From assembly GCA_009711785.1 (NCBI GenBank), contig VENA01000065.1, forward strand, positions 1 through 47,336: DNA of 47,336 nt, in the 5' to 3' direction. The position numbers and the translations under genes are program-made. Under the pieces are notes generated by a model. That model worked only from the letters and a program-made list of their open reading frames with translations. It had not been told where the DNA came from and made no database searches. Positions 36,127 to 44,232 of this stretch are shown piece after piece. This DNA is from Bacillota bacterium (GTDB lineage Bacteria > Bacillota > Clostridia > Tissierellales > MES13). Within the stretch, counting starts at the first letter, position 1; each line of letters begins with the position of its first letter.

Positions 36127-36930
36127 ATGTCAAAAAAGTTTTTAATCGTTTTAGTTTTAATTTTAGCAATTTCAACAACAATAATCGGTTGTGGTAATGA
36201 AGTTAAAGAGGATACATCCCTTAAGGATATTAAAGATAAAGGTCATTTTGTAGTGGGACTTGATGATAGTTTTCCACCTATGGGATTTAGAAATACTGAA
36301 GGTGATATAGTTGGATTTGATATAGATCTTGCTAAGGCAGCGGCTGAAAAAATGGGCGTTGAGGTTAAATTTAAACCTGTGGAATGGGATGGAGTAATAC
36401 TTAGTTTAAAAAATAAAGATATTGATGTAATATGGAATGGCTTAACTATAACAGAAGAGAGACAAGAAAAAATAAGCTTTACAAAACCTTATATAGCAAA
36501 CAAACAAGCTATTGTTGTAAATGGTAAAAGTGAAACTAAAAGTAAAAAAGATTTAGAAGATAAAATTGTAGGTTTACAGTTAGGAAGTAGTAGTGAAGAG
36601 GCTTTAAGTAATAATAGTGAATTTAAGGATTCCCTTAAAGAAGTAAGAAAGTATTCAAATAATGTTGAAGCTTTACTTGATTTAAAAGCTGAAAGAATAG
36701 ATGCAGTTGTTATGGATGAGATAGTTGCAAGATATTATATAACTGATAAAAAGGAAGATTATAAAGTATTAGATGAATATTTAGCTAAAGAAAATTATGG
36801 TGTTGGAGTTAGAAAAGAAGATAAAAAGTTTCTTAAAGAACTTGAAAAAGCTTTAGATGAAATGAAGGAAGACGGTACAGCTAAAGAAATTTCAAATAAA
36901 TGGTTCAGTGAAGATATTATAACTAGATAG
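36127..36930 (+). CDS. Amino-acid ABC transporter binding lipoprotein
   Basis: A 267-residue extracellular binding protein of the SBP_bac_3 family. The signal (FLIVLVLILAISTTIIGC) ends with the lipid Cys22. FVVGLDDSFPPMGFRNTEG and GFDIDLAKAAAEKMGVEVKFKPVEWDG form the N-terminal lobe. DVIWNGLTITEERQEKISFTKPYI is the hinge and ligand region typical of polar amino-acid binders. It delivers an amino acid to the permease encoded 10 bases downstream. The specific ligand (for example cystine, Arg, Gln or Glu) is not determined by the visible motifs. Confidence 0.95.
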   Translation: MSKKFLIVLVLILAISTTIIGCGNEVKEDTSLKDIKDKGHFVVGLDDSFPPMGFRNTEGDIVGFDIDLAKAAAEKMGVEVKFKPVEWDGVILSLKNKDIDVIWNGLTITEERQEKISFTKPYIANKQAIVVNGKSETKSKKDLEDKIVGLQLGSSSEEALSNNSEFKDSLKEVRKYSNNVEALLDLKAERIDAVVMDEIVARYYITDKKEDYKVLDEYLAKENYGVGVRKEDKKFLKELEKALDEMKEDGTAKEISNKWFSEDIITR

Positions 36931-36940
36931 GAGAATATTA

Positions 36941-37582
36941 ATGGAGTATATTTTAAACACAACAAAATTTATATTACAAGGGACACTAACAACTATAAAA
37001 CTATACACAATAACAGCTATACTTTGTATTCCATTAGGTATTTTATTAGCTTTATTGAAATCTTCAAAAAGTAGTATATTGAAAAATCTAGTAGGAATTT
37101 ATACCTGGATTTTTAGAGGTACTCCTTTGTTATTACAACTTTTCTTTGTTTATTTTGCATTGCCTGTAATAGGAATAAGGTTTAGTCAGTTTACAGCTGC
37201 AGCTTTAACATTTGTAATTAATTATGCTGCATATTTAACAGAAATATTTAGAGCTGGAATTGAATCTATAGATAAAGGACAATTTGAAGCTAGTAAAGCT
37301 TTAGGTATGAGTTATAAGCAGACAATGACTAGAATAATTATCCCTCAGGCTATAAGAAGGGTAATTCCTCCATGCTCGAATGAAGCAATAAACTTAGTAA
37401 AGGATACAGCATTAGTTGCTGCAATAGGTATGGGAGATCTTTTAAGGTCAGCTAAGATAGTAATGACTAGAGACTTTACTATTATTCCTTTTATGATTGC
37501 AATAGCATTATATTTATTAATGAGTTCTTTAATAGTGACGTTTTTCAGAAAATTAGAAGAAAAATACTCCATAGGGACCTAA
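36941..37582 (+). CDS. Amino-acid ABC transporter permease
   Basis: A 213-residue HisM/GlnP-type permease with about five membrane helices. GTLTTIKLYTITAILCIPLGILLALL starts the membrane region, and WIFRGTPLLLQLFFVYFALP is a signature of polar amino-acid permeases. The cytoplasmic EAA loop is EASKALGMSYKQTMTRIIIPQAIRRVIPPCSNE. It probably works as a homodimer, since only one permease gene is present. It lies between the binding-protein and ATPase genes, 10 and 11 bases from each. Confidence 0.95.
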   Translation: MEYILNTTKFILQGTLTTIKLYTITAILCIPLGILLALLKSSKSSILKNLVGIYTWIFRGTPLLLQLFFVYFALPVIGIRFSQFTAAALTFVINYAAYLTEIFRAGIESIDKGQFEASKALGMSYKQTMTRIIIPQAIRRVIPPCSNEAINLVKDTALVAAIGMGDLLRSAKIVMTRDFTIIPFMIAIALYLLMSSLIVTFFRKLEEKYSIGT

Positions 37583-37593
37583 AGGGGGATTAG

Positions 37594-38298
37594 ATGATAA
37601 AAATAAATAATGTATATAAAAAATTTGGTGAATTAGAAGTATTAGAAAATGTAACAATAGATATAAAAAAAGGTGAAATAGTTTCTGTAATAGGTCCTTC
37701 AGGTTCAGGAAAGAGTACACTTTTAAGATGTATTAATAAACTTGAAGATATAAATTTAGGAAATATCTGTGTAGATGGGAAGAAGATTGATAAAAGTATT
37801 AGTAAAAAAGTAGGGATGGTTTTTCAAGGATTTAATCTTTTCCCACATAAGACAGTTTTAGAAAATGTTATAGAAGCTCCAATTATAGTTAAGAAGTTAA
37901 AAAGGAAAAAAGCTATAGCTATAGCAGATAAGTTATTAAAGAAAGTAGGACTAACTGATAAAAAAGATGTATATCCTTCAAAATTATCCGGGGGACAAAA
38001 ACAACGTGTAGCAATAGCAAGGGCTTTAGCAATGGAACCAGAGGTTTTGTTATTTGACGAGCCAACATCAGCTTTAGACCCTGAACTTATAGGAGAAGTT
38101 TTAAATGTAATTAAGGAACTAGCAAATGAAGACATAACCATGGTGATAGTAACTCACCAAATGCAGTTTGCTAAAGAGATCTCTGATAGAATAGTTTTTA
38201 TGGACGAAGGTAAAATTATTGAAAAAGGAGATCCAAAAAAGTTATTTAATAATCCAAATGAAAAGAGACTTAGAAGGTTTCTTAAAAGGGTTATTTAA
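37594..38298 (+). CDS. Amino-acid ABC transporter ATPase
   Basis: A 234-residue GlnQ-type ATPase. Walker A is [16 protein letters not shown]-loop VFQGFNLFPHKTVLENV, signature LSGGQKQRVAIARALAMEP, Walker B VLLFDEPTSALDPE and switch MVIVTHQMQFAKEI. The C-terminal KGDPKKLFNNPNEKRLRRFL is also typical of this subfamily. No NIL or TOBE regulatory domain is present, which separates it from methionine or sugar importers. It is the last gene of the operon, before a shared hairpin terminator. Confidence 0.95.
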   Translation: MIKINNVYKKFGELEVLENVTIDIKKGEIVSVIGPSGSGKSTLLRCINKLEDINLGNICVDGKKIDKSISKKVGMVFQGFNLFPHKTVLENVIEAPIIVKKLKRKKAIAIADKLLKKVGLTDKKDVYPSKLSGGQKQRVAIARALAMEPEVLLFDEPTSALDPELIGEVLNVIKELANEDITMVIVTHQMQFAKEISDRIVFMDEGKIIEKGDPKKLFNNPNEKRLRRFLKRVI

Positions 38299-38318
38299 AG
38301 TTAATAGGTTAATAATTA

Positions 38319-38346
38319 AAACCTGACGTTAGGCTACGTCAGGTTT
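38319..38346. terminator. Shared bidirectional terminator
   Basis: AAACCTGACGT and ACGTCAGGTTT form an 11-pair stem with a TAGGCT loop. A short T-rich tail lies on both strands. The stop codon of the convergent acetyltransferase gene (38329-38331) is inside it. Confidence 0.82.
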
Positions 38347-38862
38347 ACTATTTATAAGTTTTGCAAAATAAACTGTAGAAACATTATTTCCACGATCATT
38401 ATCTGATTTATGAATAAGAGAGTATCCATTGTTTTCTAGTAATCTTAATTGAGGAACATTTGTTGACCAAGTTCTTCTAACTATATAGGGTAGTACTAAA
38501 TAAGATGGTAGTTTTTCCTCAATAAAATTATTAAAAGTTGAAGCAATTCTTAGACCACGATAATCTGGATGAACACATGCAATCTTAATGTAATTACAGG
38601 GTGTAAATTTAGTAATTAATTTATCAAAATAATTATGAAAAAAGATTGAAAAACCAATAAGTTTTTCTTCTGAGAAAGCTAAAAGAAACTTAGCCTCTTT
38701 AATAAATAAGCCTTCAAAATATTTTTTTGGCCCATCTAAGCTATTTTCCCTAGTTGATAGAGCCGGGAAAAAATCTTTATCACATAAACAAATCAACTCC
38801 CACATTTTACTTTTATAAGCTAAAATGTCTTTGTTATTTTCAATAAATAAAATTTTTATCAT
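38329..38862 (-). CDS. GNAT-family acetyltransferase
   Basis: A 177-residue protein with the GNAT fold: LLAFSEEKLIGFSIFFHNYF is the beta4 region, and YIKIACVHPDYRGLRIASTFNNFIEE contains the acetyl-CoA pyrophosphate loop (the Q/RxxGxG/A pattern, here RGLRIAS, weaker than consensus). LVLPYIVRRTWSTNVPQLRLLENNGYSLI near the end is the usual Asn-containing GNAT C-terminal motif. Translation probably starts at 38862, where GAGGTGG lies close upstream. An in-frame ATG at 38928 directly abuts its purine run and is less likely. Substrate unknown. Confidence 0.78.
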   Translation of the reverse strand: MIKILFIENNKDILAYKSKMWELICLCDKDFFPALSTRENSLDGPKKYFEGLFIKEAKFLLAFSEEKLIGFSIFFHNYFDKLITKFTPCNYIKIACVHPDYRGLRIASTFNNFIEEKLPSYLVLPYIVRRTWSTNVPQLRLLENNGYSLIHKSDNDRGNNVSTVYFAKLINSKPDVA

Positions 38863-39028
38863 GTCCACCTCATTATACATTAAAATATGATTAGATGATT
38901 TTAAAATTCTTTGGTTGTATTTACACATCCCTCCCTAATGTGAAATCTAAGAATATAAGAAGATTATATATTATTATAAAATAAATAACAATATAAAAAA
39001 TAAATATTTTTTGTTTAATAACGATAAG

Positions 39029-39421
39029 TTAATTACTGCTTTTACGAGTGTTTTCAGAACTCTTTAACCAATAGTTAATCCCCTTTCCTTTAAATGGCTC
39101 ATCACTGTATCTTGGAGTTACATGTAAGTGTGCATGAAAGACTGATTGTCCTCCAACTTCGCCTACATTCCAACCTACATTATAACCATCTGGTTTAAAT
39201 TCTTTATCGAGTATTTTCTTTGCGTTTTGAAGCAAGTCATATGTTGCTTGCCATTCTTCTTTACTTAGTTCAAATACTGTTTCTTTGTGTTTTTTTGGTA
39301 TTATTATACCTTTACCCTTAAGATTATGATTATGAAATTGCATATAAATACAGTGTTTATTTTCTAATACTACTTTTGCCATTGAATCACCTTTAAAATT
39401 ACAAAATGGACATTTTCCCAT
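39029..39421 (-). CDS. HIT-family hydrolase
   Basis: A 130-residue histidine-triad protein. The catalytic motif HAHLHV (residues 95-100, followed by TPRY) is complete. CPFC near the N-terminus with a His or Cys further along could bind zinc, as in HinT and Fhit relatives. GWNVGEVGGQSVFHAH matches the usual approach to the triad. Such enzymes hydrolyse nucleoside phosphoramidates or dinucleotides. The substrate is undetermined. GGGGG lies before the ATG. It is a single gene, transcribed away from the tpx region. Confidence 0.92.
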   Translation of the reverse strand: MGKCPFCNFKGDSMAKVVLENKHCIYMQFHNHNLKGKGIIIPKKHKETVFELSKEEWQATYDLLQNAKKILDKEFKPDGYNVGWNVGEVGGQSVFHAHLHVTPRYSDEPFKGKGINYWLKSSENTRKSSN

Positions 39422-39889
39422 GAATCTTTCCCCCTATTATAAGTCATTATTTAAAAATTATATCACCTATTATACCTATAGATTTTAGCTTTATATTTAA
39501 TTTCTATGTCTATTACCACATTCCTTTATTAAAGCTTTATAATACATATGAAATATGAAGTTTAGATTTAATAATCACTTTAAAATATAAAATTACATAT
39601 AGAGGTAAGAAAAAAATCAGAAGAAAAGAAGAAGGAATAAATGATATTTAATGATGCAATGGTATTCGTGTTAGGGGAGGATATAAAAGCCTTTAGATGG
39701 ATTAAATCAAGCTACTATTAAGGTTAATAAAGGACATATTGATGATATAAATAAATTACTTAAGAAAAAAATATCCTAAATAATAAAAACTATACATTAG
39801 ATTATTAGAGTCTTCTATTTTATTTTGTTTTATTATTTTTTCATAGGGTATCTTTAGTATATAGAAAATGAAGAAGGGAGATATTAAAT
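39422..39889. other. Long intergenic region before tpx
   Basis: This 468-base stretch contains no complete gene, RNA gene or clear terminator. The left part would hold the promoter of the HIT gene, on the - strand. The middle contains two overlapping short open frames that look like pieces of a decayed gene (39641-39779). The right part is T-rich and leads to the tpx ribosome site AAGGGAG. Confidence 0.5.
39641..39779 (+). pseudogene. Possible decayed gene fragment
   Basis: An ATG at 39641 opens a 26-codon frame (MIFNDAMVFVLGEDIKAF...) that stops at 39721. A different frame, open to the TAA at 39777-39779, reads KPLDGLNQATIKVNKGHIDDINKLLKKKIS. A single frameshift near 39690 would join them into one sensible tail, which suggests the end of a disrupted gene. 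The protein family cannot be recognised. Confidence 0.35.
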
Positions 39890-40405
39890 ATGACAAAAAA
39901 AAGAAAAGGAATAATAACAATGCAAGGAAATCCTATGACTTTAGTAGGATCTGAAATAAAAGTAGGAGATAAAGCTCCAGACTTTACAGTTTTAACAAAC
40001 GACTTAAAACCATATTCATTAAAGGATGCAAAAAGAAAGGTGAAAGTAATAAGTGTAGTTCCTTCTATAGATACAGGGGTTTGTGAATTTCAAACTACTT
40101 TCTTTAATAAAGAAGCAACTTCATTAGGCGATGTTGAGATATTAACTATAAGTGTTGATTTACCATTTGCTTTAAAGAGATTTTGTGGAGCTAAGGATAT
40201 AGATAAAGTAATAACCTTATCTGATCATAAAGATTTATCCTTTGGTTTAAATTATGGTTTTGTTATTGAAGAATTAAGATTATTAAGCCGTGGTATTATT
40301 ATTTTAGATGAAGAAAATAAAGTTAGATACGTAGAGTATGTAAAAGAAGTTACTAAACATCCTGACTATGATAAAGCAATGGAAGAAATAAAAAAAATAT
40401 TATAA
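39890..40405 (+). CDS. tpx: Thiol peroxidase
   Basis: A 171-residue atypical two-Cys peroxiredoxin. The peroxidatic Cys65 lies in PSIDTGVCEFQTTFFN and the resolving Cys99 in RFCGAKDIDK, corresponding to E. coli Cys61 and Cys95. The QGNPMTLVG and VGDKAPDFTVL blocks are typical. DHKDLSFGLNYGFVIEELRLLSRGIIILDEENKVRYVEYV completes the fold. It reduces hydrogen and alkyl peroxides with thioredoxin, giving oxidative-stress protection in an anaerobe. A slightly longer N-terminus (MTKKRKGIITM) precedes the conserved start. The gene stands alone, bounded by apparent gene remnants on both sides. Confidence 0.95.
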   Translation: MTKKRKGIITMQGNPMTLVGSEIKVGDKAPDFTVLTNDLKPYSLKDAKRKVKVISVVPSIDTGVCEFQTTFFNKEATSLGDVEILTISVDLPFALKRFCGAKDIDKVITLSDHKDLSFGLNYGFVIEELRLLSRGIIILDEENKVRYVEYVKEVTKHPDYDKAMEEIKKIL

Positions 40406-40408
40406 AAT

Positions 40409-40450
40409 AAAAGCTATCGATAGGGACATATACCCTTTGATAGCTTTTTT
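40409..40450 (+). terminator. Intrinsic terminator after tpx
   Basis: AAAAGCTATC pairs with GATAGCTTTT, with an inner AGGG/CCCT extension, and ends in six T. Confidence 0.88.
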
Positions 40451-40472
40451 ATTGCATAAATACTTATATTTA

Positions 40473-40550
40473 TTATTTTAAATCCTTCTTAGAGATAGAT
40501 TGACTTACCATAATCATTAACATAAGGCCACCTAAAAAAATTGTAAAATA
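40473..40550 (-). pseudogene. C-terminal remnant of a membrane protein gene
   Basis: On the - strand a 25-residue open segment reads ...YFTIFLGGLMLMIMVSQSISKKDLK and stops at 40473-40475. The hydrophobic FLGGLMLMIMV followed by a basic end is typical of the last helix of a transporter. A stop lies just upstream at 40551 and no start or ribosome site is present, so only the 3' end seems to have survived. Confidence 0.4.
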
Positions 40551-40682
40551 TTAATATAAATTGCTTGTAAGTATTTTACAATAATTTGCAATATATTAAA
40601 AATAAATAATATATAATTTGTAAGTATAAAATACTATTATTTGGAAAAAATTCATAATATATAGTAGACTAGGGGGTAAATT

Positions 40683-41225
40683 ATGTTAAAGAAAAAAATA
40701 TTAATTATAGTATTACTATTATTTATATTAAGTTCTAACGTTTGGGCAGAGGATTTTTATAAGGATATAAAAGTTCATTTTAATAATATAAAAATTTTAA
40801 TAGATGGTAATGAAATCAAAATGGAGGAAAAACCCTTTATATATAATAATAGAGTATATGTTCCAGTTAGGTTTGTATCTGAAAGTCTAAATAAAAAAGT
40901 TAAATGGGATGCTGATAATAAAGTAGTTTTAATAAATGGCTATAAAGGTTTAGAAGAATGTGATCCTAGGGCAGGAGAAAATTTTGTTTATGGTATTATA
41001 ACAGATATAAACTATGACGAAAGGATTATAGCAATAGATCAGCAATTAGGACCTGACAGCAAAGTAATAAATGAACCATTGAAGGTAAGAAAAGATGTAA
41101 ATATCTTATTAAAATGGAATGATAAATATATGAATTTAGATTTTAAGGACTTAAAAGTTGGATATGATTTTGGTTTAATTTTAGATAAGGAAAATTTAGT
41201 AAGGGGAATAATAATAGAAATATAG
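40683..41225 (+). CDS. Secreted stalk-domain protein
   Basis: A 180-residue exported protein. The signal peptide is about residues 1-21 (KKKILIIVLLLFILSSNVWA, then E). Residues 30-85 form a copper-amine-oxidase N-terminal ('stalk') domain, with IKILIDGNEIKMEEKPFIYNNRVYVPVRFVSESLNKKVKWDADNKVVLING as the recognisable block. The second half, about 100-180, is a small beta domain around IDQQLGPDSKVINEPLKVRKDV that I cannot classify. Such proteins are common on clostridial surfaces and often bind wall polymers, but the function is unknown. It stands alone, with GGGGG at the start and a terminator after. Confidence 0.85.
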   Translation: MLKKKILIIVLLLFILSSNVWAEDFYKDIKVHFNNIKILIDGNEIKMEEKPFIYNNRVYVPVRFVSESLNKKVKWDADNKVVLINGYKGLEECDPRAGENFVYGIITDINYDERIIAIDQQLGPDSKVINEPLKVRKDVNILLKWNDKYMNLDFKDLKVGYDFGLILDKENLVRGIIIEI

Positions 41226-41226
41226 T

Positions 41227-41253
41227 AAAACACAGCTTTCGCTGTGTTTTTTT
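41227..41253 (+). terminator. Intrinsic terminator after stalk-domain gene
   Basis: AAAACACAGC and GCTGTGTTTT pair around TTTC and run into further T. The A-rich opposite side may also serve the convergent gene ending at 41278. Confidence 0.92.
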
Positions 41254-41277
41254 CTTTTAAAATGAAGTTATTTTTAG

Positions 41278-41964
41278 CTATCTAAATCTCTTCATGGGTA
41301 TTTTTTGTTGTTGAAATAAACCTTTAAGTTGATTTTTGTTTTCATTATTTACTTTTGCAATTATTTTTCCTTGATCATGTATTAGATATAATTCAACTCT
41401 ATCTGGGAATATAAAATATTCTTTAATATCATTATAACTATAATATCCTGAGTCGTTATAAATTCTTTTCCCATACATAATAGGAGCACCTATTCTTATA
41501 TCTGTACCTAATATTACAATTCCTTTTCTTAGAAAATGTACTTGCATTGTGCTATCTGAATATCTTATAAGTAGTTCAATTAATGTTATTGATATAATAA
41601 ACATAACTAATCTAGTTAATGAAAAACTATTAAAAGATTGTGTTCTTAAAACAGGTAAAAAATAAATTATAAGTATAAAAACATGGATCCATAACTTCTC
41701 AGTAATGGAGTATTTACTTGTTTTAAGTGATAGAAATTCTTTATTATCTTCTATGATTTTACTATTTTTAAAATGTCTTAAAAGATTTTGCATAAACATA
41801 AAAAATAAAAAGGATAAAGTATAAATACTTAAAGAAATTATCTCATATACTAAGTTATTTAAATTAAATAAAAGTGGGGATAAAAAATTAGATATTATTG
41901 ATAAAAATAGTATAGTTGCAAAGAAAGATATAATAAAATTTATTGTTTTTTTAGTTCCAGACAT
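41278..41964 (-). CDS. Orphan four-helix membrane protein
   Basis: A 228-residue protein with four hydrophobic segments in residues 8-140: FIISFFATILFLSIISNFL, YEIISLSIYTLSFLFFMFMQ, WIHVFILIIYFLPVL and VMFIISITLIELLI. The C-terminal 80 residues are soluble (STMQVHFLRKGIVILGTDIRIGAPIMYGKRIYNDSGYYSYNDIKEYFIFPDRVELYLI) and resemble a small PH-like domain as seen in bacterial membrane proteins of unknown function. AGGAGG lies five bases before the ATG. I cannot assign a family. It is divergent from uvrC. Confidence 0.7.
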   Translation of the reverse strand: MSGTKKTINFIISFFATILFLSIISNFLSPLLFNLNNLVYEIISLSIYTLSFLFFMFMQNLLRHFKNSKIIEDNKEFLSLKTSKYSITEKLWIHVFILIIYFLPVLRTQSFNSFSLTRLVMFIISITLIELLIRYSDSTMQVHFLRKGIVILGTDIRIGAPIMYGKRIYNDSGYYSYNDIKEYFIFPDRVELYLIHDQGKIIAKVNNENKNQLKGLFQQQKIPMKRFR

Positions 41965-42092
41965 TCCTATTCCTCCTATGTGGTTAATTTTTCAAGATAA
42001 TAATATTATATACAAATTTTAAATGAACTTCAATTGTGGTATTATTATATTAAATACTCTTAATTATTTTTAAACTGTAAAAGGGTGATTAA

Positions 42093-43955
42093 ATGATATT
42101 TAATATAGATGAGGAACTTAAAAAACTTCCTGATAAACCAGGGGTTTATATTATGAAAAATGATAAGGGAGAAATTATTTACGTAGGAAAGGCAATATCC
42201 CTTAAAAAAAGGGTAAGGCAATATTTTCAGTCTTCAAGAAATAAAGGTTCTAAAGTTAATGCAATGGTTAGTAATATAAAAGAATTTGAATATATTATTA
42301 CAGATAATGAAGTAGAAGCTTTAATACTTGAGGCTAATTTAATAAAAAAACATAAACCAAGATATAATGTTTTATTAAGAGATGATAAACAGTACCCTTA
42401 TATAAAGATTACTGTAAATGAAAAATATCCTAAAGTTATAAAGGTAAGAAAGATAAAAAAGGATGGTGCAAAGTATTTTGGGCCATATTCTAGTAATGGG
42501 GCTGTAAATGATACAATAGATATAATTAGAAATCTTTATCCCATAAGGACATGTAAAAAAGATTTTTCTAGTTATGGGTATAATGATAGACCTTGTTTAA
42601 ATCATCATATAAATAAATGTTTAGCACCATGTCAAGGTAATGTTGATTATGATAAATATATGGAAATGATAGAAGAAATAAAAATGTTTCTTAATGGTAA
42701 GGAAGAAAAGTTAATAGATATAATAGAGGAAAAAATGAATAAGGCTTCTAAAAATATGGATTTTGAATCAGCTGCTAAGTATAGAGACCAGTTAATGTCA
42801 TTAAAACATATATTACAAAAGCAAAAGGTAGTCTCTACATCTATGAATGACCAAGATATTATAGCTTTAGCAAGGGGTATAGATGAAGCTTGTGTACAAG
42901 TATTTTTTGTAAGGGCAGGAAAAGTAATAGGTAGGGAACATTATATATTAACAGATGTAGAAAATAAAGATAGAAGTGAAATATTAAGCTCATTTACAAA
43001 ACAATTTTATATTGGTTCAGCATATGTACCTAAAGAGATACTTATAGAAGAAGATTTTGATGATAGAGAAATTATAAGTAAATGGCTTTCTGAAAAAAGA
43101 GGTTCAAAGGTATATATTAAAGTTCCTAAACGGGGAGAAAAAAATCACTTAATGGAAATGGTAAGAACAAATGCTATAAATACATTAAAACAATATAGTG
43201 ATAGAATTAAAAGGAAAATGAAAAATAGCACAGAAACGATTAAAGAATTAAAAGAATTACTAAGTTTAGAATACATCCCAAAGAGGATTGAAGCCTTTGA
43301 TATTTCAAATATACAAGGTGTAGAATCGGTTGGATCTATGGTTGTTTTTGAAAATGGTATAAAAAAATCAAGTGATTATAGAAGGTTTAAGATAAAGGGT
43401 GGATATGGGCCTAATGATTATGCGAGTATGGAAGAAATTATATACAGACGCTTTAATAGAGGATTAAAGGAAAAAGAATTAATTAAAGAAAATAAAGTAG
43501 GCATAGAAAGCTTTTCTATTTTTCCAGATTTAATTATGATGGATGGAGGAAAAGGTCAGGTAAATATAGCTAAAAAAGTAATAAATGATTTTAATCTTAA
43601 TATTCCCGTATGTGGATTAGTTAAAGATGATTTTCACAGAACAAGGGGTATAATATATGATAATAATGAAATAAAAATATCTAAAAATAGTAAAATATTT
43701 AAATTAATAACTAGAATCCAGGATGAAGCCCATAGATTTGCTATTAACTATCATAGAAGTTTAAGGGGTAAAAAAGTCTTTAAATCTGTATTAGATGATA
43801 TAAAGGGTATAGGAAAGGTAAGGAAAAAAGCTTTATTAAAACATTTTGGCTCGGTAGATAAAATTAAAAAAGCAAATTTAGATGAATTGAAAAATGTAGA
43901 TGGAATGAATATAAAAGCTGCAAATGCAGTTTATAATTTTTTTAGACAAAATTAA
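42093..43955 (+). CDS. uvrC: Excinuclease ABC subunit C
   Basis: A 620-residue UvrC of full length. The GIY-YIG nuclease domain is at the N-terminus (KPGVYIMKNDKGEIIYVGKAISLKKRVRQYF) and makes the 3' cut. The UVR motif DFESAAKYRDQLMSLKHIL (about 220-240) binds UvrB. The RNase H-like part (AFDISNIQGVESVGSMVVFENG, then PDLIMMDGGKGQ with its catalytic Asp) makes the 5' cut. Two helix-hairpin-helix motifs close the protein (LDDIKGIGKVRKKALLKHFGS, NVDGMNIKAANAVYNFF). It is about 9 kb from uvrBA, and no GAAC-N4-GTTC site was seen in front of it. Confidence 0.98.
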   Translation: MIFNIDEELKKLPDKPGVYIMKNDKGEIIYVGKAISLKKRVRQYFQSSRNKGSKVNAMVSNIKEFEYIITDNEVEALILEANLIKKHKPRYNVLLRDDKQYPYIKITVNEKYPKVIKVRKIKKDGAKYFGPYSSNGAVNDTIDIIRNLYPIRTCKKDFSSYGYNDRPCLNHHINKCLAPCQGNVDYDKYMEMIEEIKMFLNGKEEKLIDIIEEKMNKASKNMDFESAAKYRDQLMSLKHILQKQKVVSTSMNDQDIIALARGIDEACVQVFFVRAGKVIGREHYILTDVENKDRSEILSSFTKQFYIGSAYVPKEILIEEDFDDREIISKWLSEKRGSKVYIKVPKRGEKNHLMEMVRTNAINTLKQYSDRIKRKMKNSTETIKELKELLSLEYIPKRIEAFDISNIQGVESVGSMVVFENGIKKSSDYRRFKIKGGYGPNDYASMEEIIYRRFNRGLKEKELIKENKVGIESFSIFPDLIMMDGGKGQVNIAKKVINDFNLNIPVCGLVKDDFHRTRGIIYDNNEIKISKNSKIFKLITRIQDEAHRFAINYHRSLRGKKVFKSVLDDIKGIGKVRKKALLKHFGSVDKIKKANLDELKNVDGMNIKAANAVYNFFRQN

Positions 43956-43969
43956 ATGGAGGTGTGTAT

Positions 43970-44161
43970 ATGACCGATAAAAGACTTCATTTATCTTCAA
44001 CAGATAAAAAAATAAGTGGTGTATGTGGAGGATTAGCAGAGTATTTTGAAATTGATTCAACAGTCATAAGACTTATATGGGCACTACTGACAGTATTTAG
44101 CTTTGCAGTGGGTGGTGTTGTTGCATATATAGTAGCAGCTGTTATTATTCCGGAATATTAA
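43970..44161 (+). CDS. PspC-domain mini protein
   Basis: A 63-residue protein that is little more than a PspC domain. LHLSSTDKKISGVCGGLAEYFEIDSTVIRLIWALLTVFS is the signature, followed by a membrane helix (FAVGGVVAYIVAAVIIPEY). PspC-domain proteins respond to membrane stress, usually as parts of larger proteins. Stand-alone versions such as this are common in Clostridia. ATG 43970 is preferred over GTG 43964 because GGAGGT (43958-43963) is correctly spaced to it. It lies 14 bases after uvrC and is probably co-transcribed. Confidence 0.92.
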   Translation: MTDKRLHLSSTDKKISGVCGGLAEYFEIDSTVIRLIWALLTVFSFAVGGVVAYIVAAVIIPEY

Positions 44162-44232
44162 TATTAAGTTTTATGTTTATCGGGATGTTATAAGTCCCAT
44201 AGGGTGAAGTAAATAATAATTAGGAGGTTATT

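Noticed and set aside
38863..38928. Longer acetyltransferase start at 38928
   Set aside because: The purine run AGGGAGGG directly touches that ATG with no spacing. The internal ATG at 38862 has a nearer-to-usual site and gives a normal GNAT start, though spacing there is also short.
42001..42092. LexA box upstream of uvrC
   Set aside because: The only GAAC in the spacer is followed by TTCAATTG, which does not form GAAC-N4-GTTC.
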